From CAYSPS01 sp964432975 (GTDB lineage: Bacteria > Babelota > Babeliae > Babelales > UBA12409), in contig CAYSPS010000018.1 in the NCBI GenBank assembly GCA_964432975.1, positions 1 through 18,650 of the forward strand: DNA of 18,650 bases, written 5' to 3'. Below are positions 1 to 6,617 of this stretch, piece after piece; positions within the stretch are counted from its first letter, which is position 1, and every line of letters begins with the position of its first letter. The position numbers and the translations under genes were made by a program. Below the pieces are notes generated by a model. That model saw nothing but the letters and a program-made list of their open reading frames with translations, ran no database searches and was not told where the DNA came from.

Positions 1-44
1 TGACATTTCTATATTGCTAAAACCTATGACATTTCTAAATTGCT
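1..44. repeat. Pair of 18-bp direct repeats upstream of the exported-enzyme cluster
   Basis: Two copies of an 18-bp unit, TGACATTTCTATATTGCT at 1-18 and TGACATTTCTAAATTGCT at 27-44, differ at one base and are spaced 26 bp start to start. A degraded third copy seems to be split over 46-78 (TGACAT at 46-51, then TTTCTAGATTTGCTAA). The array begins at the window edge, so more copies may lie upstream. The units lie just ahead of the promoter-like sequences and could be regulator binding sites or decayed promoter copies; which one cannot be told from sequence. Confidence 0.6.
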
Positions 45-94
45 TTGACATGTTTCTGAAATTTTCTAGATTTGCTAATGTTCTTTGATATAAT
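45..94 (+). promoter_or_regulatory. Promoter region for the exported-enzyme cluster (extended -10, plus an alternative -35/-10 pair)
   Basis: TGATATAAT at 86-94 is an exact extended -10 (TGnTATAAT). No good -35 lies at the standard distance, which is common for extended -10 promoters. A second possibility is TTGACA at 45-50 with TAGATT at 67-72, spacer 16 bp. Both point at the first gene of the cluster, leaving an untranslated leader of roughly 75-100 bases before its ATG at 178. Confidence 0.5.
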
Positions 95-177
95 ACAGGT
101 TCGTGATGCAAATAAAAGTAATAAGAGAAGGCATGCGTTGCTAGAAATTAGTTTTTCGAAAGGAAATTTGAAATTTT

Positions 178-912
178 ATGATTGAAAAGTTTAGATGCCT
201 TTTTTGGCAAGTGGCTCAAAAAAGCTACAAGTTTGGTTTATTGTTAATGTTTTTGCTTATGTTATATGTTGAGGTGAAAGCTGTTGAATTTAATTTAATT
301 GTATCATATTTCGATCGTACTTTGCGAATACATGAATTCCACCGTTGCTTTCAAGAGAATATCAGAAATAAACATATAAAGTGCATTTATGTGCTTTATG
401 AAGATTTTAGAGGTAATGTGCCGTGGTTTTTAAATGATTCTAAAATTAAAATAGTGCCGCTAGATCATTATCCTATACACAAAGATTTTTATGATTTTGC
501 AAATAAACATTTGTCAGGCGAGTTAGTAATTTGGGCAAATGCCGACATTTTCTTTGATGATACGTTGGTACTATTGGAGAAAGTTAATTTTAAAGAAACT
601 GCGGTGATTTTAACAAGATGGCAGGTTCCTGAATATACGGGTAAGTGGAAACGGCATGTGGGATCACATGATTGTTGGATCTTTAAAGCGCCAATTAAAT
701 ATGAAAATGGTAACGTAAGAATTAATTGGTTTGGTAATGAATCGGCAATTTTGCATGAGTTGCAAAGAAATTGGCCGAAAATTATTAATCCCTCATTAAG
801 CGTAAAAGCTTGGCATGTTCATTTGAGTGATTTTAGGCGTCCTGATGTTTTAAAAGGGTGTTATCATTTAGGGTATCCCTCTTCCAAGATTCCATTTTCG
901 GCAATAAAGTAA
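178..912 (+). CDS. Exported GT-A-like glycosyltransferase (paralogue of the gene at 5512-6402)
   Basis: Protein of 244 residues. A hydrophobic stretch at about 20-31 followed by VEVKA at 31-35 looks like a signal peptide with a rather long N-terminal region, or an uncleaved anchor. The rest resembles a small nucleotide-sugar transferase: NADIFFDD at 121-128 sits where GT-A enzymes carry the DxD-type metal and nucleotide site, SHDCWIF at 163-169 and WHVH at 212-215 are probable acceptor or catalytic motifs. All three motifs recur in the minus-strand paralogue at 5512-6402 (NSDI, MDTWIF, WHVH), which shows that they are conserved. The start is supported by AAAGGAAA about 12 bases upstream, a loose fit. 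It is the first gene of the plus-strand cluster. Glycosyltransferase identity is inferred from motifs; donor and acceptor are unknown. Confidence 0.7.
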   Translation: MIEKFRCLFWQVAQKSYKFGLLLMFLLMLYVEVKAVEFNLIVSYFDRTLRIHEFHRCFQENIRNKHIKCIYVLYEDFRGNVPWFLNDSKIKIVPLDHYPIHKDFYDFANKHLSGELVIWANADIFFDDTLVLLEKVNFKETAVILTRWQVPEYTGKWKRHVGSHDCWIFKAPIKYENGNVRINWFGNESAILHELQRNWPKIINPSLSVKAWHVHLSDFRRPDVLKGCYHLGYPSSKIPFSAIK

Positions 913-972
913 AGCATGAAAAAGCATAAATTTGTGTGATTTGTTGGTTGTTTACATTTTAATTGAGTAATT

Positions 973-1737
973 ATGAAATTAAATTTAATGAATCTGGCTT
1001 TTCTTGTAATTATTTTTTTGCGTGTTGATTTGATGAATAGTATCGAAATGATAAATGGTCATGATACGCTTATTCGTATGATCAAAAAGTTTGTGCCAAT
1101 AACAGCAAAGATTTTAGAAGCCGGTGCTCATGATGGGCGGGATACCTTGCTTTTGGCGTCCGCTTTTCCAGGTGGCTGTGTTTATGCTTTTGAGCCGGTT
1201 TTACCGAGCTTTTATGAGCTCAAAAAGCGTGTTGCTAAATTAAGGAATGTTAATATTTTTAATTGTGCTTTGGGCGAGATAAGCGGCAATTCGTCCATGT
1301 ATATTTCAAATTATGTGAGTGGTGCAGTTGCTGGCAAATCTTCTAGTTCGTTGTTAAGGCCTGGTTTGCATGGTCAAGTTTCTACTACAGGAAAAATTTT
1401 TAATGAGACGCAGATAGTAAAGGTTATGACAGTTGATCAATGGTTGTTGCAGCAAAAGAATGTTGTGATTGATTTTGCATGGCTTGATACGCAAGGTACT
1501 GAGTTGCAAATTTTAAAAGCATCACCAAACTTTCTGTCAAATTTGAAGGCCATTTATACAGAGGTAGAATTTGTAGAAGCATATGAAAAGCAACCTCTTT
1601 TTACGCATGTGAAAAATTGGTTGTTGAGTAAAGGCTTTATATTGTATGCCGCTGATTTTAATTTGAACAAAGTTAAAGATCGGGCATATAAGCCAGGTGA
1701 TAGATGGTTTGGAAATGTTTTGTTTGTCAAAAAATAG
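973..1737 (+). CDS. FkbM-family SAM-dependent methyltransferase with N-terminal signal peptide
   Basis: Protein of 254 residues. Residues 5-16 form a hydrophobic core after a Lys-containing N-terminus, so a signal peptide or anchor is likely. The methyltransferase domain follows: SAM-binding motif I LEAGAHDGRDT at 48-58, acidic ribose-binding FEP at 73-75, and the FkbM signature WLDTQGTE at 170-177, then TEVEF at 196-200. FkbM enzymes O-methylate sugars or natural products, and they often sit in glycan loci. It lies 60 bases after the glycosyltransferase gene. SAM is cytosolic, so an exported copy is odd. The Shine-Dalgarno sequence is weak (GAG, about 6 bases ahead of the ATG). Family assignment is firm; the substrate is unknown. 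Confidence 0.85.
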   Translation: MKLNLMNLAFLVIIFLRVDLMNSIEMINGHDTLIRMIKKFVPITAKILEAGAHDGRDTLLLASAFPGGCVYAFEPVLPSFYELKKRVAKLRNVNIFNCALGEISGNSSMYISNYVSGAVAGKSSSSLLRPGLHGQVSTTGKIFNETQIVKVMTVDQWLLQQKNVVIDFAWLDTQGTELQILKASPNFLSNLKAIYTEVEFVEAYEKQPLFTHVKNWLLSKGFILYAADFNLNKVKDRAYKPGDRWFGNVLFVKK

Positions 1738-1766
1738 TAAGATATTGTTATAAAAAGGTAAGCATT

Positions 1767-2483
1767 GTGAGATTATTAATTTTTACACTAATATTGACCG
1801 GTATTTGCGCTGCATCTATGGGCGTACAAACAAATGTGCAAATCGATAAATTATCTAATGCATGGGAATTGTATAAAAAGAGTGCTGCAACAAACATAAA
1901 CAATTTAGTTAAGGTTGGTTTGCCTAATGTTCCGTATTATTCATTGAAGATTGCCAATAAGGTACTTGCCGGAGAACGGCCTTGGGACGTTAGATGGAAT
2001 ATTATTAAAGCCGCCGGTGTTGATTTTAATGATAAACAGATTTTGGAAGTGGGCTGTAATATGGGTTTATTATCGACATTTTTGTTAGTTGATTTTAAAC
2101 CCAGAAAAGTTGTTGGTTTTGATCGTGATGCTATTGCCGTAAAATGTGCGCAATTGATTGCTGAAGCCTTTGATGTCAAGCCAATTTTGCATCAGTTGTT
2201 TTTGATCCAAAAAAATACACAAGAATGGCAAAAGATCCTGGGTTTTGGTTATGATGTTGTTTTCTTATTATCTGTCTTTAAATATTTCAATCCGGCCGTG
2301 CAGCTTGATTTTATGACATTTTTGCAGAAAAATTCTTTTCCCGTCTTGATTTATGAGGGTGATAAATTTTTAGAAAAAGAGCTGACAATTTTTAAGAATG
2401 CTGGTTACACAAGGCAGTTGTTTATAGGTAAAAGTGATCGTGGTCGCCCGATGTTTGTATTGCATCATTTGAAAAACAAATAA
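1767..2483 (+). CDS. Exported class I SAM-dependent methyltransferase (GTG start)
   Basis: I place the start at GTG 1767, not at the upstream ATG at 1704. AAAAGG at 1753-1758 gives an 8-base spacing, the overlap with the FkbM gene disappears, and the new N-terminus (MRLLIFTLILTGICAAS) is a clean signal peptide. The product is then 238 residues. Motif I is ILEVGCNMGLLS at 92-103, followed by the acidic GFD at 117-119 and a hydrophobic motif-II-like strand near 162-170 (YDVVFLLSV). It resembles general Methyltransf_11/25-type enzymes, but I cannot name a subfamily. The Cys at 14 does not match a lipobox. Its stop overlaps the next start (TAATG), so translation is probably coupled. Substrate unknown. 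Confidence 0.8.
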   Translation: MRLLIFTLILTGICAASMGVQTNVQIDKLSNAWELYKKSAATNINNLVKVGLPNVPYYSLKIANKVLAGERPWDVRWNIIKAAGVDFNDKQILEVGCNMGLLSTFLLVDFKPRKVVGFDRDAIAVKCAQLIAEAFDVKPILHQLFLIQKNTQEWQKILGFGYDVVFLLSVFKYFNPAVQLDFMTFLQKNSFPVLIYEGDKFLEKELTIFKNAGYTRQLFIGKSDRGRPMFVLHHLKNK

Positions 2484-3259
2484 TGTTAAAAATGTATAGT
2501 ATTTTAGCTTTATTTTTTCTATTCTTAATTCAGGCTAAGGCAAGTTTTGATATTTTTTCACATCTTAATAATCATCGACTTTCGCATGTGTGTTTAATAA
2601 TCGTTGACATGTGGAACACTCATTGGTGCCAGTCAATTAAAAGACGTGCTGATGAGCTGGCTGGCGATATTAATAGTTTTGCAAATTTCGTTCGTAAAAA
2701 CGGAGGAGTTATTGTTCATGCTCCGTATATGAGAAAGTTAGAGCGAGTATATGGACAGCATTTAGCTTACTTGCGTGGAAACTGTTTAGCGTGCACAAAG
2801 ATTCACTACCCGCGCAATTATAGCATTATGCAACAGCGGTTTTCTAAGTATTATAAAAGCTGTATTTGCGGTTGCCAGTGTTTGGAAGAGCCTTGCACTC
2901 GTAAAAATGGGTTGTTTTTAAAGATTCATCCGTTCATTGATATTGATGAAAGTGATTATATTCTTCTTGAAGTAGAAAAATTTGCAACGTTATGTCAGAA
3001 GAAACGAATTGCGGTAATTTTAATTGCTGGTCAACATCTTAATGAATGTATTTTGCATAGGCCATTAGGTGTGCTGTCGTTAGTTTCGTTAGGATATCGT
3101 GTTTGTTTACTAAAAGATTTGGTGGCGCATTCATTTTCAATTGACTGTCCAAGCTACTTGTATGATAATTTGATATTGCGTATTGGGGTATGCTTATGTT
3201 CGGTTGTACTTGCCAGTGATATTCGAAAGATTTTGAGTGAAAATAACAATAGTGATTAA
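2483..3259 (+). CDS. Exported isochorismatase-fold (cysteine-hydrolase-like) protein with a Cys-rich insert
   Basis: Protein of 258 residues, or 255 if it starts at ATG 2492. The hydrophobic segment at 5-17 followed by QAKA|SFD is a good signal peptidase I site. LIIVDMWNTHW at 38-48 matches the first strand of the isochorismatase fold with its catalytic Asp (D42). LIAGQHLNEC at 180-189 followed by LGYRVCLLKD at 203-212 matches the Cys-nucleophile region (C189). The third family residue, a Lys after the D-x-(hydrophobic) strand near 158-163, seems to be missing or displaced (LLEVEK; K166 is the nearest). An insert at 101-138 contains seven cysteines, including CICGCQC at 127-133, resembling a metal or disulfide cluster and not typical of the family. 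Activity is uncertain: it may be a hydrolase or a catalytically dead relative. Its 3' end overlaps the next gene by 23 bases. Confidence 0.7.
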   Translation: MLKMYSILALFFLFLIQAKASFDIFSHLNNHRLSHVCLIIVDMWNTHWCQSIKRRADELAGDINSFANFVRKNGGVIVHAPYMRKLERVYGQHLAYLRGNCLACTKIHYPRNYSIMQQRFSKYYKSCICGCQCLEEPCTRKNGLFLKIHPFIDIDESDYILLEVEKFATLCQKKRIAVILIAGQHLNECILHRPLGVLSLVSLGYRVCLLKDLVAHSFSIDCPSYLYDNLILRIGVCLCSVVLASDIRKILSENNNSD

Positions 3260-4850
3260 TGGTTGTCGTATCTTTTTTTTAATAGCGATGTTAGATGCTG
3301 TTAATTTTGTTAGAGGGTCTGATGGCCCGAATAGTTCTTATCAATTGCCTGGTGCCACTAACTTGAAATCAATTAAACGAGTTGGCAACCTGGTGCTTTC
3401 TTGTAAATTACCTTCTGGGCGTTGTTTAGATAAATGTTGGCGTTTGGTAAATCGTTATATTCAACGTCCTGGTTTTGAAAGTATAAGATTGAAGCCTTTT
3501 ATTGTTACTGATCAAATGAACGATGAAAAGTGGAGGGCGCTTAAGCTTTTCCCTCACCCTAATATTATGCGGGTTTTTGATTATGATAGTAGGTCGGTTT
3601 ATGCTGAATATTTAGCTGATGCTTTTCCTTTGTACAATCCAGTTTACATGAGTTTTAATATGTTGCATGAAGCAAAATACAAAAAATTTTATCAGAGTTT
3701 GTATGCTTCAACCGTTTTTTATATTCCGCATAAATGTAAACATCCTTTAGATGTTGATCAATTAGGGAATCAAATACTTTCGGCGTTTCAGCATTTACAT
3801 AAACATTGTATTTTTCACGCTGATGTTAAGCCAAATAATGTTTTAGTTATTATGAATTCCAAAAATGAACCGGTGCCCAAAATTATAGATTTTGAGGGAT
3901 CAATTAAAGTTCGGGATTCTTCATGGATTGATTTTAAACGGGATTTAGTTTGGCTTACAAGACTTCTTGGCGGCCTTAGTGCTTTTAAACCGTTTTTTAT
4001 AAAGCTGGATGCAAGGGGAGTTCAGTGTAATTATTGCCACTTTGTACGTGACGTTATTTTTCCATTGTTTGTACATTTACATAAAATTGGTCGCGCTGAT
4101 ACTTTTTGCCAAAATATTTTTTACTGTTCGATTTCCGAAGGTATGTATAGCAAGAAGAGTGATTGGTTACATGTTTTTACTGATAATCCCATAGTTAATA
4201 TACCATATGATAATAATAAGATGCGCTTAGTTAATATTGATCATAGGCAATCTAATAGAAATACGGATTTGACGCATCAGTATATGCAAATGTTTGTTAA
4301 ACACGTATATGGGCGGTTTAATATTACCGCTTGTGAGTCCAAGTCATTGAAACTGATAACGTTGGTTGATCGCAATGATGCATCCTGTCGACATATTTTG
4401 AATTTTGATCGCGTTTGTAAGGCGGTGCGTAATTTTTGTTTAAAACATAAACTTGAATTACGTGTTGTGAAATTTGAAAATTTGTCTGTGCGGGATCAGG
4501 TTGCGTTGCTTGCTCAAACAAAAATTTTTATCGCTTTGCATGGTGCCGCCCTTATTAATGCACCATTTATTTCCCATAGCGGGACTGTTATAGAAATTTT
4601 GCCATATGGATTTAGTTATAATTCTTTTGTTAAATTTGCTTCTGGTCGGTCCGATGTTAAATATATTCAGTGGACAGTAGACAAAAAGCACAGTGTGCCT
4701 ACTATTTCTTCGGTTGGTATAGATATGTCTAAAACTATTGTCGATTTTCCGGAATTGCGAAAAGATGCGCGTTACCGTGGTTATTGGAGGGATCAAAATG
4801 TTATAATTGATATACCGGCATTTTTGCAGGTGTTGATGAAGTATATTTAA
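3237..4850 (+). CDS. Exported fusion: protein-kinase-like domain + GT61 glycosyltransferase domain
   Basis: Protein of 537 residues starting at GTG 3237, which gives a signal-peptide-like N-terminus (hydrophobic about 12-25, then RGS). Residues about 45-260 look like a protein-kinase fold: KLFPHPNIMRVFDY at 103-116 (helix C to strand 4), VYAEYL at 121-126 (hinge), HADVKPNNVLV at 194-204 (catalytic loop with D196, K198, N201), KIIDFEG at 215-221 (DFG equivalent, D218) and KRDLVWL at 234-240. A clear glycine loop and the strand-3 Lys are not obvious. Residues about 360-537 match GT61 (EOGT/POMGNT2-type): VDRNDASCRHILN at 377-389, RDQVALLAQTKIFIALHGAAL at 419-439, EILPYGF at 453-459. Kinase-GT61 fusion is unusual. 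In animals POMGNT2 (GT61) and POMK (a sugar kinase) modify the same O-mannosyl glycan, so a sugar or glycoprotein substrate is a reasonable inference, not proven. Confidence 0.75.
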   Translation: MKITIVINGCRIFFLIAMLDAVNFVRGSDGPNSSYQLPGATNLKSIKRVGNLVLSCKLPSGRCLDKCWRLVNRYIQRPGFESIRLKPFIVTDQMNDEKWRALKLFPHPNIMRVFDYDSRSVYAEYLADAFPLYNPVYMSFNMLHEAKYKKFYQSLYASTVFYIPHKCKHPLDVDQLGNQILSAFQHLHKHCIFHADVKPNNVLVIMNSKNEPVPKIIDFEGSIKVRDSSWIDFKRDLVWLTRLLGGLSAFKPFFIKLDARGVQCNYCHFVRDVIFPLFVHLHKIGRADTFCQNIFYCSISEGMYSKKSDWLHVFTDNPIVNIPYDNNKMRLVNIDHRQSNRNTDLTHQYMQMFVKHVYGRFNITACESKSLKLITLVDRNDASCRHILNFDRVCKAVRNFCLKHKLELRVVKFENLSVRDQVALLAQTKIFIALHGAALINAPFISHSGTVIEILPYGFSYNSFVKFASGRSDVKYIQWTVDKKHSVPTISSVGIDMSKTIVDFPELRKDARYRGYWRDQNVIIDIPAFLQVLMKYI

Positions 4851-4872
4851 GAAGGTTGAAACTAGGTTTATT

Positions 4873-5497
4873 ATGGTCATAAGATTTTTGCAAAGCTCTT
4901 TTTTGCTGGTTATTTTATGCTTAAAAGGAAATCCTGTTGCAGGAGATAATGNNNNNNNNNNTTCCGCTTAAGAGTCCAAGCCCATGGCTTAAATCCCGCG
5001 AACAATTGTATGACTTATTGCCCAAAGGAGGTGTTGTTGCGGAAATAGGCGTTGCTGCAGGTGCAAATGCTCTTCAGATATTAAATATTAATAAGCCTAA
5101 AAAGTTGTTTCTTATAGATGGGTGGAGATACTTCGATCACGATACTAACCAATTTTTATTTGTCGGTGCCAGCTTTGCAAAGTATTCTAATGTAATAATA
5201 ATTAGGGCATTATCAAAGGAAATAGGTCCTTTGTTTAAGGATAATACGTTTGATTGGGCTTATATAGATGCCGCGCATGATTATGAATCAGTAAAAGAAG
5301 ATTTAGAAATTGGGTACGCAATTGTAAAACCTGGTGGTTTTATAACTGGTCATGATTATGTGGGAAAGGCAGGAGTTGTGTTAGCAGTTAATGAATTTTT
5401 GCGAGAAAAACACCTGAAACTTGCATACCTTACAGTTTCGAATAGTGATTCTACTGTAAGAGTTTTTGAAAGCTTTGCTATTCAAAAGCCTTTGTGA
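4873..5497 (+). CDS. Exported Methyltransf_24-type SAM-dependent methyltransferase, interrupted by an assembly gap
   Basis: The reading frame changes across the 10-N gap at 4952-4961. Before the gap, ATG 4873 opens a frame encoding a convincing signal peptide (MVIRFLQSSFLLVILCLKG, then NPVAG|DN). After the gap, the downstream frame gives an intact domain: WLKSREQLYDLLPKGG, motif I AEIGVAAGANA, FLIDGW (acidic loop), WAYIDAAHDYESVKEDL (catalytic-region motif of this family) and GFITGHDYVGKAGVVLAVNEF. The two parts join only if the true gap length is a multiple of three, so the N run is a placeholder. A start at TTG 4937 or ATG 4949 would skip the signal peptide and seems less likely, because every neighbour has one. 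Family members methylate sugars and small molecules; the substrate is unknown. It is the last plus-strand gene of the cluster and converges with the next gene. Confidence 0.75.
4952..4961. other. Assembly gap (10 N) inside a methyltransferase gene
   Basis: Ten Ns. The coding frame on the left (GNN codon at 4951) and on the right (CCG at 4964) are incompatible with exactly ten missing bases. The true length should be a multiple of three. Confidence 0.95.
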
Positions 5498-5511
5498 AAA
5501 AGATAAAATTT

Positions 5512-6402
5512 TTAACGCTCTCGCCCTATAAAGTTTTCAATTTGTGAAAGTGGCTTTGTTGTGCGTACGTATTGGCGTAGTTGGCAAATGTCTTTGTTGG
5601 GTGTAGTTAGGCTTTCCTTAAGGGTAGTTATTTTGACACGGTAATCTGGACAGTTTGGAAAACCCTTTATGCATGCTTTTGTGCGCTCATTACTTTTATG
5701 AACATGCCAGGTAGTAATTGATAAACTTGGATTTATTATTTGATAACCCATTTTAAGCCACTCATAGATCATAATATGTTCATTGCCAAAAATTCCTACA
5801 CGATAATTCCCATTAATATATTTTATTGGTGAACGAAAGATCCATGTGTCCATACAACCATCATTATTATTTGGCCAATTACTTTTGTAGTTATATCTTG
5901 TTAAGGCAATGATATATTTGTTGAAGTCTACGTATTTTAACAATGCAAGTGTATTGTCAAGAATTATATCCGAGTTAGCAATAATCGTAAGTTCACCATT
6001 TAAGTGGCGGTTTGCAAAAGAATAGAAGTCTCGGTGAGTTGGCGCACTTTTTATTTTGATAATTTCAACTTTCGGGTTATCTAAAAAATCAGGAACTTGA
6101 CCGTTGAAATTTTCATAAAAAATAAACATTTTTTTTAGATAAGGGTTGTATAAATTTTGCTTGATTGCAAGCTCGAATTCGTGGCTTCGTTGTTTGTTGT
6201 TCCAATAGGTAGTAAGAATATTAAAAATAAGATCTTGATTGTATATCGGTAAAGCGTTTAAACCTCTGTCGCTTTTTGTGTGCACTTTTTGGTCTGGTCC
6301 GAATTTGGCATAGCTTACCGCTTCTTGTACTGTGGAATTGTTCGAAGTAATTTGCATACACATAATAAATAACGTAATCAAAGTTTTTTGATTAATTAAC
6401 AT
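5512..6402 (-). CDS. Exported GT-A-like glycosyltransferase (paralogue of the gene at 178-912)
   Basis: Starting at ATG 6402, because GGGAGAA at 6409-6415 is a good ribosome binding site 6 bases upstream; the upstream in-frame ATG at 6417 overlaps that site. The product has 296 residues. Residues 7-18 are hydrophobic (TLITLFIMCMQI), giving a signal peptide or anchor. Compared with the paralogue it has about 20 extra residues after this segment and a longer C-terminus. Shared motifs are HRDFYSFANRHLNGELTIIA at 123-142, NSDI at 143-146, MDTWIFRSPIKY at 184-195, FGNE at 205-208, INPSLS at 223-228 and WHVH at 232-235. NSDI is the probable metal and nucleotide site. It is the last gene of the efp-nusB minus-strand group and overlaps the preceding small gene by 7 bases. 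Donor and acceptor are unknown. Confidence 0.7.
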   Translation of the reverse strand: MLINQKTLITLFIMCMQITSNNSTVQEAVSYAKFGPDQKVHTKSDRGLNALPIYNQDLIFNILTTYWNNKQRSHEFELAIKQNLYNPYLKKMFIFYENFNGQVPDFLDNPKVEIIKIKSAPTHRDFYSFANRHLNGELTIIANSDIILDNTLALLKYVDFNKYIIALTRYNYKSNWPNNNDGCMDTWIFRSPIKYINGNYRVGIFGNEHIMIYEWLKMGYQIINPSLSITTWHVHKSNERTKACIKGFPNCPDYRVKITTLKESLTTPNKDICQLRQYVRTTKPLSQIENFIGRER

Positions 6403-6605
6403 AATAATTTCTCCCATTCATAACTTTCTGGTTCGACGCAACATGGTTCCCATATGTGTGCGTAGCGATTAAGTATAGGGTTGCGAAGATCAAAGAGTTT
6501 TTCATTGGCGTAGCCGCTGGGCGGAAAGATATAAATTTTATTTACACTCAGAACGCTGAGCGCGATGAGACTAAAACATGCGCCAACGTACTCTATGAGC
6601 CTCAT
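6396..6605 (-). CDS. Small hypothetical protein with N-terminal membrane segment
   Basis: I do not recognise this protein. From ATG 6605 it has 69 residues; a GTG at 6617, immediately after the nusB stop in the same frame, would add four. Residues about 4-21 are hydrophobic (IEYVGACFSLIALSVLSV), like a signal anchor. The remainder is short and soluble-looking, with Cys-Cys in WEPCCVEP and a C-terminal Cys. It sits between nusB and the glycosyltransferase with no spare intergenic DNA and overlaps the latter by 7 bases, which is why I think it is real. It has no family hallmark. Confidence 0.5.
   Translation of the reverse strand: MRLIEYVGACFSLIALSVLSVNKIYIFPPSGYANEKLFDLRNPILNRYAHIWEPCCVEPESYEWEKLLC
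6409..6415 (-). promoter_or_regulatory. Ribosome binding site that fixes the start of the 5512-6402 glycosyltransferase
   Basis: The minus strand reads GGGAGAA, then 6 bases, then ATG at 6402. It lies inside the 3' end of the preceding small gene, so the two are probably translated from one messenger. Confidence 0.65.
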
Positions 6606-6617
6606 GCAGGGCACCAC

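Noticed and set aside
106..144. A 12-codon open frame (ATG 106 to TAG) after the promoter, with AGGT ahead of it, like a leader peptide.
   Set aside because: It is too short to support alone and has no regulatory composition (no run of one amino acid, no attenuator stem found).
1704..1766. Upstream ATG extension of the methyltransferase gene.
   Set aside because: It overlaps the FkbM gene, has no ribosome binding site and would bury the signal peptide inside the protein; GTG 1767 explains all.
4458..4880. Minus-strand open frame of 140 codons inside the kinase-GT61 gene.
   Set aside because: It is antisense to clear GT61 coding sequence, and its composition (Asn, Ile, Arg rich) looks like a shadow frame.
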